DNA of 37,997 nt from Candidatus Aminicenantota bacterium (GTDB lineage: Bacteria; Acidobacteriota; Aminicenantia; Aminicenantales; Aminicenantaceae), in assembly GCA_011772475.1 (NCBI GenBank), contig WVZK01000082.1:1-37997 (forward strand). The letters run 5' to 3'. Both the position numbers and the translations under genes were made by a program. A model generated the notes under the pieces. The model worked only from the letters and a program-made list of their open reading frames with translations. It had not been told where the DNA came from and searched no databases. Of the stretch, positions 8,745-16,318 are shown piece after piece (the stretch's first letter is position 1; every line of letters starts with the position of its first letter).

Positions 8745-9527
8745 GTGAATATTGTAGTTTTTGTCAAAAGGATTCCCGATACTGAATCCAAGATAAGGAT
8801 AAACCACGAGACAGGCACAATTATTGAAGAGGGCTTAAACTTTGTGCTAAATCCCTATGATGAGTTTGCGGTAGAAGAAGCTCTTCGTCTGCGAGAGGCA
8901 GGAGGCGGGAAAGTCACCGTCCTTTCCGTTGGAGGAGAGGAGTCGCTGGTTATTTTGAAAAAATGCCTGGCTATGGGAGCTGATGAAGCTTTTCTCTTGA
9001 AGGACAACACTCCTGAAACCTACGATGGATTAAGAATGGCGAAGATCATTGTCCGGGCTTTAGAGAAAAAATTTTCCGACTATAATCTTCTTTTTTTTGG
9101 GAAACAATCCGTAGGAGCTGATAATGCCCAGGTGCCTTCGATGGTTGCCGAATTTCTGGGCTTGCCTCAAGTTAACGTGGTGACAAAGCTGGAGATAGAG
9201 GGGACCAAGGGCACTGCTCATCGAGAGATTGAAGGCGCGTTGGAGAAAGTCTCTTTTTCTTTACCTGCAGTTATCAGCGCGCAAAAAGGATTGAATGAGC
9301 CTCGCTATGAAACCTTAAAAGGAATAATGATGGCCAAGAAGAAGGAAATTCCAATGCTTACTTTTGAAGACCTGGAACTGAATGAAGAAGACATTGCTCC
9401 TCTTTTGGAAGTGACCAAGATGGAGAGCCCGCCTCCTAGGCAGGCAGGAAAAGTTATACAGGAGGAACCTGAAGCAGCAGCGAAGAAAATGGTGGAATAC
9501 TTGCACAACGAAGCCAAGGTTATCTAA
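8745..9527 (+). CDS. etfB: electron transfer flavoprotein beta subunit
   Basis: A 260-residue EtfB. With EtfA it forms a soluble FAD/AMP flavoprotein that passes electrons from acyl-CoA and similar dehydrogenases. MNIVVFVKRIPDTESKIR at the start and NPYDEFAVEEALRLRE near 42-57 are diagnostic, and the C-terminal half has the QKGLNEPRY segment around 180-188. Translation starts with GTG at 8745 after a strong AAGAGGAGGA. It is followed after 13 bases by etfA. The placement right after the fatty-acid synthesis operon may be coincidental; lipid degradation is the more usual role. Confidence 0.95.
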   Translation: MNIVVFVKRIPDTESKIRINHETGTIIEEGLNFVLNPYDEFAVEEALRLREAGGGKVTVLSVGGEESLVILKKCLAMGADEAFLLKDNTPETYDGLRMAKIIVRALEKKFSDYNLLFFGKQSVGADNAQVPSMVAEFLGLPQVNVVTKLEIEGTKGTAHREIEGALEKVSFSLPAVISAQKGLNEPRYETLKGIMMAKKKEIPMLTFEDLELNEEDIAPLLEVTKMESPPPRQAGKVIQEEPEAAAKKMVEYLHNEAKVI

Positions 9528-9540
9528 GAGGAGGGACAAG

Positions 9541-10518
9541 ATGATTTTAGTTTTTGTAGAAGTTAGAGACGGAAAAGTCAAGAAATCTTCCCTGGAGGCC
9601 CTTTCTGAAGGGAAAAGAAGGGCAGATGACCTTAAACAGGAGGCGAATGCTGTTCTTGTCGGCCACAATTTGGAGAGTCTTGCCACCGAAGTTTTGCCGT
9701 ATGGGGCTTCGAAGGTCTATGTTGTGGAAAATTCTCTCCTCAGCAACTATTCCGCTGCTGGTTTTGCACAAGCCCTTTTTTCCTTGGTGGGGGAAATAAA
9801 GCCAGAGGTTATCCTCTTTTCTGCGAGCTCGATGGGCAAAGATTTGGCCCCTCGTCTGGCGGCTAAACTGGGAGTGAGCTTGGCTTCAGACTGCACCAGA
9901 ACGATTGTTAAAGACGGGAAACTGGAGGTCCTTCGGCCCATCTTTGCTGGCAAGGCCTTCGTAACCCTTAGTTTTAAATCTTCACCAATAATGGCTACGC
10001 TCAGGCCAAATGTCTTTCCGCTTATAGACCCAGGAGAGAAAAAGGGAGAGGTGGTTAAAAAAGAAGTGGTCATCCCTGAAGATAAGATTAAAGCACCAGT
10101 GCTCGAGATTCTGAGAGAGGAAGGAGCAGAGATTGACGTGACCGAGGCTGAAATTGTGGTTTCAGGAGGAAGAGGGATGAAAGGGCCAGAAAATTTTGAT
10201 CTTCTAAGGGATCTAACTTCACTCCTTCCTCATTCAGCTGTTGGCGCATCCCGCTCTGCAGTAGATGCTGGCTGGATAGATCATCAGCATCAGGTCGGGC
10301 AAACTGGAAAAACGGTTTCTCCCAATCTTTATGTAGCCTTCGGCATCTCAGGGGCTATCCAGCATCTGGCAGGGATGTCTTCCTCAAAGTTCATCGTAGC
10401 AGTTAACAAAGACCCTGAGGCTTCAATTTTTAAAGTTGCCGATTTCGGAGTAGTCGGCGATTTGTTTCAGGTTATTCCTCACTTAAAGGAGGAACTAAAA
10501 AAGCTTGCCTCAGAGTGA
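9541..10518 (+). CDS. etfA: electron transfer flavoprotein alpha subunit
   Basis: A 325-residue EtfA, the FAD-holding partner of EtfB. The C-terminal FAD domain is intact: [16 protein letters not shown] around 202-217, [11 protein letters not shown] near 238-248, [15 protein letters not shown] after it, [12 protein letters not shown], and NKDPEASIF near the end. The N-terminal domain is typical. An AAGAGGAGG sequence precedes the ATG, nearly the same as for etfB, which suggests balanced translation. No dehydrogenase or ETF-quinone oxidoreductase lies in the window, so the electron donor and acceptor cannot be named from context. Confidence 0.95.
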   Translation: MILVFVEVRDGKVKKSSLEALSEGKRRADDLKQEANAVLVGHNLESLATEVLPYGASKVYVVENSLLSNYSAAGFAQALFSLVGEIKPEVILFSASSMGKDLAPRLAAKLGVSLASDCTRTIVKDGKLEVLRPIFAGKAFVTLSFKSSPIMATLRPNVFPLIDPGEKKGEVVKKEVVIPEDKIKAPVLEILREEGAEIDVTEAEIVVSGGRGMKGPENFDLLRDLTSLLPHSAVGASRSAVDAGWIDHQHQVGQTGKTVSPNLYVAFGISGAIQHLAGMSSSKFIVAVNKDPEASIFKVADFGVVGDLFQVIPHLKEELKKLASE

Positions 10519-10544
10519 TGAGCCTCCCCTGTTTTATTTTTTCA

Positions 10545-10573
10545 TTGCCAAAAGCCGCTATTTATGCTTAAAT
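10545..10573 (+). promoter_or_regulatory. possible promoter of the DUF2914 gene
   Basis: TTGCCA at 10545-10550 and TTAAAT at 10568-10573 are 17 bases apart, with a leader of about 50 bases before the ATG. Both boxes are imperfect and the region is AT-rich, so the match is moderate. Confidence 0.35.
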
Positions 10574-10630
10574 TAAATCGAGTAAAGTCATAAATTATAC
10601 ACAATCACTGCTTCAAGAAAGGAGGCCATA

Positions 10631-11047
10631 ATGAAAAGACTTCCTTACGCGCTTTTAATCCTAGCTATGCTGACCACAATTATCCTCTACCAGGTTGTTA
10701 CTATTAAAGCTCAGGAGGCTGAAGCTGTAGAAGTAGCTGAAGCTGTTGTCTGTAAGGATGTAGTCGACCGAGAACCCATAGATGTCGGAGACAGCTTTGA
10801 GGTCACAGTTGGTAAACTGTTCTGCTTCACGAAGATTGTCGGTGCCCAAGAAGAAATTGAGATCGCCCATGTTTGGTATTATGGAGATGTCGAAAGAGCC
10901 CGGGTAAATCTCTCAGTTAGAGCTGCTAGTTGGCGCACCTGGAGCTCGAAGATAATCCAAGAACATGAGATTGGTGACTGGCATGTGGATATAATCGGCC
11001 CGGATGATGAAGTGTTGGAGACAGTAGAGTTCGAGATCACTCCCTAA
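10631..11047 (+). CDS. secreted DUF2914 domain protein
   Basis: A 138-residue protein with an N-terminal signal peptide: MKR, a hydrophobic stretch at about 6-24, and likely cleavage near residues 27-28. The mature part resembles DUF2914, a small beta-rich domain of unknown function. Landmarks are VVDREPIDVGDSFEV near 46-60, LFCFTKIVGAQ around 64-74, HVWYYGDVE near 83-91, and a final segment GDWHVDIIGPDDEVLETVEF. A strong AAAGGAGG precedes the ATG. The gene stands alone between etfA and the convergent iron-sulfur operon. Export to the periplasm or cell surface is inference from the signal peptide. Confidence 0.75.
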   Translation: MKRLPYALLILAMLTTIILYQVVTIKAQEAEAVEVAEAVVCKDVVDREPIDVGDSFEVTVGKLFCFTKIVGAQEEIEIAHVWYYGDVERARVNLSVRAASWRTWSSKIIQEHEIGDWHVDIIGPDDEVLETVEFEITP

Positions 11048-11248
11048 ACAAGAGCTTTAATAAAAAGCTTTAGCTCGCAACTGACATCGCCTGCAGAAGT
11101 TCTCTTTGTCATGCGTGACAGAGGGAAACGAGAGCTGACTTAAATCATCAAACGATAGGTCAGCAAGAAAGAGGCTGGGGTGTCTTTTTCCCGCATAAAA
11201 TTTGATTAACCCGCTTAGAATTAGAGTATCTTCAGGATTTTGAGGAAA

Positions 11249-11267
11249 ATTACAACTTTTTTGTAAT
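11249..11267 (-). terminator. weak hairpin after the iron-sulfur protein gene
   Basis: ATTACAA at 11249-11255 pairs with TTGTAAT at 11261-11267, directly after the stop codon of the minus-strand operon and followed on that strand by a short T-run. The stem is all AT except one pair, so terminator strength is doubtful. The rest of the 11048-11267 gap holds small hairpins but no gene that I can support. Confidence 0.3.
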
Positions 11268-12863
11268 CTAAAAGAGTTCGTCTTCTCCTTTTATTATATC
11301 AAGGAGAAGCTGATTCGTTTCAGAGCGGCTCTCGCCCACACTGGTTACATAAATCGCAGGCTCGTCTACGACGGGACATTTTGTTTCGCAAATTCCACAC
11401 CCTATGCAGAGGTCTGTATTAATGATCGGAGCTACGGGAGTCTTTATGGTCCCATCAGGAAGCTTAACCTCTGTTTTCACTAGCTTTATTGCTTTCGGAG
11501 AGGTAGGACAGTGCTCCTCGCAGACGATGCAGGGAGTGCCCAAGTTATAAGGAATACAGGTGTTTTTGTTGACCCAAGCTAAACCAATCTTGATTTTTGT
11601 TTTTTCCATCACAGCGAGTTCTTGTATAGCTCCTGTAGGGCAAACCTGAGAACAGAGAGAGCAGTAATACTCACAATAGCCAATCTTCGGGACAAGAATA
11701 GGAGTCCAGATTCCTTCTGGCCCGGCTTCGGCTAGTGCTGGCTGGAGGCCATTGGTCGGGCAGGCCTTCATGCATTCGCCGCATTTAACGCATTTTTGAA
11801 GAAACTTCTTCTCGGGAAGAGCTCCCGGAGGCCTAATCAGCTTGGGAGAGGCTCGCCTTGTAGAAGGGGAGAGACGGAAAAAGGGAATAGCTGCTATCCC
11901 TAAGAGAGCAGTAAAAATAAGTTTCCTCTTGGAGAGATCGACCTTCACGATTTCTTCAGGCGTGGACTTTACTGGGAAACTAATCGCACTGGTAGGACAA
12001 ATGGAGCTGCATGTGTAGCAGTATACGCATTCGGAACTTTTCCAATCTTCTTCTGGATAGGGCCTTGCTTGAGTCTGGCAGTGAATCGTGCAGAGCCAGC
12101 AATCGATGCATTTTTTGGGGTCGATTTTAAGCTTCATGACATTCCATCTTGAGATGAGTCCAAGAAAAGCTCCCAGCGGGCAGAGGTAGCGACACCAGTA
12201 TCTTTCCCTTGATAGGTTAAGAAGCAAGATGCCGATAAAAAGCACTCCTAAGAAAAAACCCTGACGGAATACGGAATTGACGGCTAGGTTCTCGAAGAAT
12301 TGAACAAGGCTATCGCCTAACGAGGAGATGTTTATTTGATAAAGAAGACCAATAAAAGCAGAAAACCCGACGCTAATGGCAGGGAGGATGCTTGCTACAA
12401 AGGAACGGTAGAGCAAAGAGAGGGGGTCGAAAATTCCGACCAGGTCCAGGGAGAAAAGGGTGCCCACAAGAATAAATATCAGGAGATAATATTTCCAGGC
12501 CGTCCGGTTGTCGCCGTTTTTCTTAGGTTTCAAGAGCTTAGATTTCTTGAAGATAAAAGAGAAGAATTGATGGAAGGAGCCCAAAGGGCACACCCAGCCA
12601 CAAGCAACTCGTCCCAGGACAAAAGTGAGCACTACGGTCGAGGCCCCAAGAGCAAAGGATGCATAAAAAGCTCGGGAGGCGATAAAGGTTGCTATGGCCA
12701 AAAGAGGATCAAAATGGAAAAATACTTCTACACGCCCGATATAATCCTCTCCAGGAAAGTGAGTTGCCAATAATAGATAGAAAAAGAGGATGAAGAAGAT
12801 TGATTGACTGAGGATCCGAACGGCTTGGATAACTCTGTATTTTTTAGAGCGTTCTTTTTTCAA
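11268..12863 (-). CDS. membrane ferredoxin, NapH-like and NapG-like modules fused
   Basis: A 531-residue membrane iron-sulfur protein. The N-terminal half has about five membrane segments and the paired motifs CGWVCPLG and CRYLCPLG found in NapH, NosR and CcoG relatives, followed by two CxxCxxCxxxC clusters (CIDCWLC, CVYCYTC). A further hydrophobic stretch near 315-330 leads into a NapG-like half beginning RPPGALPEKKF. That half has four more cluster motifs: CVKCGEC, CSLCSQVCP, CIVCEEHCP and CIGCGIC. Six [4Fe-4S] clusters are therefore expected. Translation starts with TTG at 12863, inside the end of the DUF362 gene (20-base overlap), with GGAG ten bases upstream. A role in moving electrons between quinones and an unidentified partner is inferred; no terminal oxidoreductase is nearby. 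Confidence 0.85.
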   Translation of the reverse strand: MKKERSKKYRVIQAVRILSQSIFFILFFYLLLATHFPGEDYIGRVEVFFHFDPLLAIATFIASRAFYASFALGASTVVLTFVLGRVACGWVCPLGSFHQFFSFIFKKSKLLKPKKNGDNRTAWKYYLLIFILVGTLFSLDLVGIFDPLSLLYRSFVASILPAISVGFSAFIGLLYQINISSLGDSLVQFFENLAVNSVFRQGFFLGVLFIGILLLNLSRERYWCRYLCPLGAFLGLISRWNVMKLKIDPKKCIDCWLCTIHCQTQARPYPEEDWKSSECVYCYTCSSICPTSAISFPVKSTPEEIVKVDLSKRKLIFTALLGIAAIPFFRLSPSTRRASPKLIRPPGALPEKKFLQKCVKCGECMKACPTNGLQPALAEAGPEGIWTPILVPKIGYCEYYCSLCSQVCPTGAIQELAVMEKTKIKIGLAWVNKNTCIPYNLGTPCIVCEEHCPTSPKAIKLVKTEVKLPDGTIKTPVAPIINTDLCIGCGICETKCPVVDEPAIYVTSVGESRSETNQLLLDIIKGEDELF

Positions 12864-13731
12864 TTATCAGCTTCTCCAGGTCGGTTTCTCCAAATCCTTT
12901 TTGGTGGGCCACTCGAAGATAGGGCAGCTCTTGAGGTCCCAGGTCAAAAAAAGTGGCACCTGCCGTGTCAACAGCCACATAATCCACTCCTGCTACAACT
13001 GTTTTGTGGAGCTTTGTGTCAGATACCCGGCCTCCTTGAGGGCCGTTCCGGATGAGTATTCGGTAGGCGTCAAGGACTGTAAGACAGGGCTTAAAGAAAG
13101 ACGCTAGGTCGATCATAGCCTGATCAAGCTTTTGATGGAGCTGGTTGCGGTTTCCTCCTACTGCTCCCAGCCAGTTTTTCATGCCCATGGTCAGCCTAGA
13201 CAGGCTGTGAGTTTTGGCAATGGGCACGTTTATGATCTTGTCAGCTTCGACAAAATCCGTATAGACTCTCCACTCTTTAAGCCACTCTCCGTTGAGTGCC
13301 ATTTTTTTCAGACGGTGCGGGTTGGGGAGGAGAACCTTCGCTCCTGCTTCTTTTGCAGCTTCCGAGATGCCAGAACGAACATAGGTTCTTCTAGCCGGGT
13401 TGCAGGGATTGTCCATAACCTTAACTTCTTTTGCCCCTGCAGCGAGGCAGAGCTCTACCAGAGTCTTGACGACCTCGGGATTGGTGCAGGCTGCGAGTTT
13501 AGGAGTTCTGTCCCAGCCAATATTGGGCTTAACGACCACAACATCACCTCTGGAAACAAAACGATTCATGCCACCTAAGGAAGAGATAGCTTCTCTTGTT
13601 ATCAAAGAAGGGGAATCGCCCTGGATCCAGGCTAAATCAGGAGCGTTCTTATCTTGAGCCAAAAGAGAAGGATTGACCTTCAGTAAAAGGCTGCCTAGAG
13701 CCAGATCTTTGATAAAATCTCTTCTCTTCAT
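12844..13731 (-). CDS. DUF362 family protein with a Tat-like signal
   Basis: A 295-residue DUF362 protein. The N-terminus MKRRDFIKDLALGSLLL has the twin-arginine pattern RRxFIK and a hydrophobic stretch, which suggests export in folded form. Family landmarks are VVVVKPNIGWDR near 64-75, a TNPEVV segment near 83, and KTHSLSRLTMGMKNWLG around 173-189. It has no CxxCxxC ferredoxin motif of its own, unlike some DUF362 proteins. Its end overlaps the start of the six-cluster membrane ferredoxin, a pairing that suggests they work together. It starts two bases after the amidase stop codon. The biochemical role of DUF362 is not established. Confidence 0.8.
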   Translation of the reverse strand: MKRRDFIKDLALGSLLLKVNPSLLAQDKNAPDLAWIQGDSPSLITREAISSLGGMNRFVSRGDVVVVKPNIGWDRTPKLAACTNPEVVKTLVELCLAAGAKEVKVMDNPCNPARRTYVRSGISEAAKEAGAKVLLPNPHRLKKMALNGEWLKEWRVYTDFVEADKIINVPIAKTHSLSRLTMGMKNWLGAVGGNRNQLHQKLDQAMIDLASFFKPCLTVLDAYRILIRNGPQGGRVSDTKLHKTVVAGVDYVAVDTAGATFFDLGPQELPYLRVAHQKGFGETDLEKLIIEKRTL

Positions 13732-13733
13732 CT

Positions 13734-14894
13734 CTATCTTCCTTTCCCCAGTGAGTTCACATATTCTACTATTCCTTCGTAAATTCCCTGGGCAACGAGC
13801 TGGCGGTATTGATTGCTCTGAAGTCTTTTTTCTTCAGTCGGGTTGCTTAAGTGAGAGATTTCAACGAGAACAGAAGGCATCTCTCCTCCGATAAGAACCC
13901 AAAACGGGCCTCCTTTAACACCCAGACTTCTGACTTCGCTGTATTTTTGAGAGAGGCTTTTCACCAGGCTGTTTTGAATCTTTTCAGCGAGCTCCTTTGA
14001 TTCAACAATCTTGCTGTTTCGGGCGATTTTCTCGATGATGTCTTTCATTTTGCTTATGTTCTTGGTAGAAGTTGCGTTTTCTCTGGCTGCTGTTTCGATG
14101 ACAGAAGGATCCTGGCTAAAATTAAGATAAAATGACTCTATGCCTGAAAGCTTCCTGCTGCGGTTGGCGTTAGCATGGATGGAGATGAACAGATCAGCCT
14201 GTTTCTGGTTGGCTATCACAGTCCTGCTTTCCGGATCGAGAAAGATGTCTGAAGTCCTGGTCATTATCACTTCGAGGTTCTCTTTTGATTCCAGTATATT
14301 TTTAAGACGCGTGGCAACATCAAGGGCTATCTTTTTTTCTCTGAGCCCGCTTTTCCCGACGCAACCAGGGTCTTTGCCTCCGTGTCCAGGGTCGATGACA
14401 ACTCTCTGTATTCCCAATCCTAACTGGCGGATTATACTTGATCCTGATTTGGCAGGTTGAGGAGGTTGGGGAAGACTGGGCAATTTGGAGGGATAGATGT
14501 CAATGATGATCCTGAAAGGATCGGGGAGGTGCCAGACACGATAGTATGCTTTCTGGAAATCAAGGTCAGCCACCACTCTGACCGTGGACGATGTCTTTTG
14601 AGCAACGCGTATTTGCTTGAGGTAGTCATTGTCAACAAGAAATGTTTTGCCGTGTAAAATGGGATTCAGCTTGGCCTGGTAAATATCTACATATACCCGA
14701 TCTGGAGAGGGAAGCTCGCTGAATACGTATTCCCGCAATTTCCCGATATCAATAACAAACCTGGTATAAGAAGGGTGTGTGTGGTAGCGGAGGTTGTGAA
14801 TTTCTATTCTTGAGTCAGGAAGAGAGGAAAAGGGGAGGGAAAAAAAGGAAAGAAATAAGATTATCCGCAGCCAGCTATTTTTGTATTTTAGCAT
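13734..14894 (-). CDS. N-acetylmuramoyl-L-alanine amidase with AMIN domain
   Basis: A 386-residue periplasmic cell-wall amidase of the AmiC type, which cuts the bond between MurNAc and the stem peptide. A signal peptide covers about residues 1-25, an AMIN peptidoglycan-targeting domain about 28-135, then a proline-rich linker and the Amidase_3 domain from 163. Zinc and catalytic residues are present: H171 (DPGHGG), E186 (GLREKK), H240 (SIHAN) and E345 (VEISH). A TTG and an ATG are adjacent at the start; I chose the ATG at 14894. It leads an operon with the DUF362 and iron-sulfur genes. That pairing is functionally unexplained and may only reflect shared transcription. Confidence 0.93.
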   Translation of the reverse strand: MLKYKNSWLRIILFLSFFSLPFSSLPDSRIEIHNLRYHTHPSYTRFVIDIGKLREYVFSELPSPDRVYVDIYQAKLNPILHGKTFLVDNDYLKQIRVAQKTSSTVRVVADLDFQKAYYRVWHLPDPFRIIIDIYPSKLPSLPQPPQPAKSGSSIIRQLGLGIQRVVIDPGHGGKDPGCVGKSGLREKKIALDVATRLKNILESKENLEVIMTRTSDIFLDPESRTVIANQKQADLFISIHANANRSRKLSGIESFYLNFSQDPSVIETAARENATSTKNISKMKDIIEKIARNSKIVESKELAEKIQNSLVKSLSQKYSEVRSLGVKGGPFWVLIGGEMPSVLVEISHLSNPTEEKRLQSNQYRQLVAQGIYEGIVEYVNSLGKGR

Positions 14895-14909
14895 CAATAA
14901 TCTCTATTA

Positions 14910-14938
14910 ATTCTATAGTACAACTCTGTTATTGTCAA
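14910..14938 (-). promoter_or_regulatory. promoter of the amidase-DUF362-ferredoxin operon
   Basis: On the minus strand, TTGACA (14938-14933) and TAGAAT (14915-14910) are 17 bases apart. Transcription should begin near 14903, giving a leader of only about nine bases before the ATG at 14894. It lies in the short gap after the phosphoglycerate mutase stop codon, so the amidase operon need not depend on that gene's promoter. Confidence 0.75.
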
Positions 14939-14950
14939 CGAACAGAGACC

Positions 14951-16153
14951 TCAAGCTCCATATTTTTTTAGTTTACCCGCATGGGCCAGCATCAAAGGCA
15001 TGGCATAAATTGCTTGAAATCGCCCTAAGTAGCCCTGGCTGCACTCTCTTTCCGTAAATCGGCTGACCTTATCAGCCAGGGAAGCTTTGGAGAAAAGGAG
15101 GAATGGATTGGGGTGCCAGGAATGAGATTTTAGAAGAGAAGGGGTTGAATGATCCGAAGTGACAACCAGGACTTCAGGTTTAAGGGCAAGAAGGCGGGGA
15201 ATGTAGGTGTCTGATTCTTCGATGGCTTCTTTTTTCGCCTTAAAATTTCCATCTTCTCCTGCAGAATCAGTTTTTTTCACATGGATATAAAAAAAGTCGT
15301 AGTCTTTGTAGTTTTTTTCCAAGGTTGTGAAGAGATCGGGTAAGTCTTGGCCCGTATCGAGGACGTCCATGCCTACAAGCCTGGCCAATCCTTTGTACAT
15401 GGGATAGTTGGCAATGGCGGCAGGTTTTAATTTATAAAACTCACCCATGCTGGGAAGGGAGGGATGCTTGGAGAATCCCCTTAGAAGGATGGCATTGGCA
15501 CTCGGAGAATCCTTCAAGATATTTATCACCTCATCAATGAAATCGTTTATTATCTGGGCAGTCTTTGCGGCTTCCTTGGATAATGCTTGAGCAGGGACTC
15601 TGGGCTTGTTTTCCTTTTGAGGATCTGCATCCGAGAGAGCATCCGAGAGCCCTTCCCCGCTGAATTTGACCACAAAACGGTGCTCCTTCCCGGGGAAAAG
15701 CTGGATTTTAACACCCTCGACACTCTTTAGAGAACTGTTGAGCCTCTGGCACAGCTTTTCATTTTCGCTGGTGGGGATTCTGCCCGCTCTTCTATCGACT
15801 ATGAGATTGTCTTTCAGAGTAGCAAAATTTCCCCTGGCTACAAGATCGTTTTTAGCAACCTCTACTCCAGATCCGAGAGCCTCCAGGATTCCGCGGCCCA
15901 GGACGTATTTTAAGGGATCATATCCAAACAGAGTAAGGTGGGCAGGTCCACTTCCAGGAGTGATGCCCATGAAAACCGGGTCAGCTAAACCGCAAACACT
16001 TTTTGCGGCAAGAGTGTCGAGGTTCGGCGTATGCGCAGCCTCGAGTTCTGTCTTTCCCTTAACAGGAAGTCCACCTAAACCGTCCAGAACCAAGAGAATG
16101 ATTTTTGAAGCTGTATTTATGCTTATTTCTCGAGCAATTTTTTCCCAGTTCAT
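14951..16153 (-). CDS. apgM: 2,3-bisphosphoglycerate-independent phosphoglycerate mutase, archaeal type
   Basis: A 400-residue metal-dependent phosphoglycerate mutase that interconverts 3- and 2-phosphoglycerate in glycolysis. It is the ApgM form of the alkaline phosphatase superfamily. The metal-binding opening is ILLVLDGLGGLP at 19-30, then HTPNLDTLA, the catalytic serine S68 in TPGSGPAHL, FGYDP at 76-80, and the C-terminal VVTSDHSTP. The open frame extends 25 codons upstream, but the extension reads through the promoter, so I start at the ATG at 16153. There is no ribosome-binding sequence, consistent with a nearly leaderless message. It is divergent from guaA. Confidence 0.93.
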   Translation of the reverse strand: MNWEKIAREISINTASKIILLVLDGLGGLPVKGKTELEAAHTPNLDTLAAKSVCGLADPVFMGITPGSGPAHLTLFGYDPLKYVLGRGILEALGSGVEVAKNDLVARGNFATLKDNLIVDRRAGRIPTSENEKLCQRLNSSLKSVEGVKIQLFPGKEHRFVVKFSGEGLSDALSDADPQKENKPRVPAQALSKEAAKTAQIINDFIDEVINILKDSPSANAILLRGFSKHPSLPSMGEFYKLKPAAIANYPMYKGLARLVGMDVLDTGQDLPDLFTTLEKNYKDYDFFYIHVKKTDSAGEDGNFKAKKEAIEESDTYIPRLLALKPEVLVVTSDHSTPSLLKSHSWHPNPFLLFSKASLADKVSRFTERECSQGYLGRFQAIYAMPLMLAHAGKLKKYGA

Positions 16154-16163
16154 GGTCAAAATA

Positions 16164-16192
16164 ACTATAAAATAATAGAGAATTGAAGTCAA
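16164..16192 (-). promoter_or_regulatory. promoter of apgM, close to the start codon
   Basis: On the minus strand, TTGACT (16192-16187) and TATAGT (16169-16164) are 17 bases apart, each one base off consensus. Transcription should begin near 16157, only about four bases before the ATG at 16153. That explains the missing ribosome-binding sequence. Confidence 0.7.
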
Positions 16193-16215
16193 TTTGCTTT
16201 CTGGAAGGATTGGCG

Positions 16216-16250
16216 AAAATGGGGCCAAAAAAGGGGCCAGGCCCCATTTT
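16216..16250. repeat. family C palindromic repeat (C2)
   Basis: AAAATGGGGCC at 16216-16226 is the reverse complement of GGCCCCATTTT at 16240-16250, and the GGGGCC portion of the left arm is duplicated at 16233-16238. It lies between the divergent promoters of apgM and guaA, so it does not interrupt either set of promoter boxes. Confidence 0.8.
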
Positions 16251-16283
16251 CCTACCTCTGTTATCCCGTTTTTGATAATTGCG

Positions 16284-16312
16284 TTTACAATCCTTTATTC
16301 CTCTGCTAAAAT
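16284..16312 (+). promoter_or_regulatory. promoter of guaA, predicted leaderless transcript
   Basis: TTTACA at 16284-16289 and TAAAAT at 16307-16312 are 17 bases apart. Only six bases separate the -10 box from the ATG at 16319, so the expected transcription start is the A of the start codon itself. Confidence 0.7.
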
Positions 16313-16318
16313 CGGAAC

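Noticed and set aside
12336-12773. 145-codon frame on the plus strand
   Set aside because: It is antisense to the membrane ferredoxin gene, whose six cluster motifs prove the other strand.
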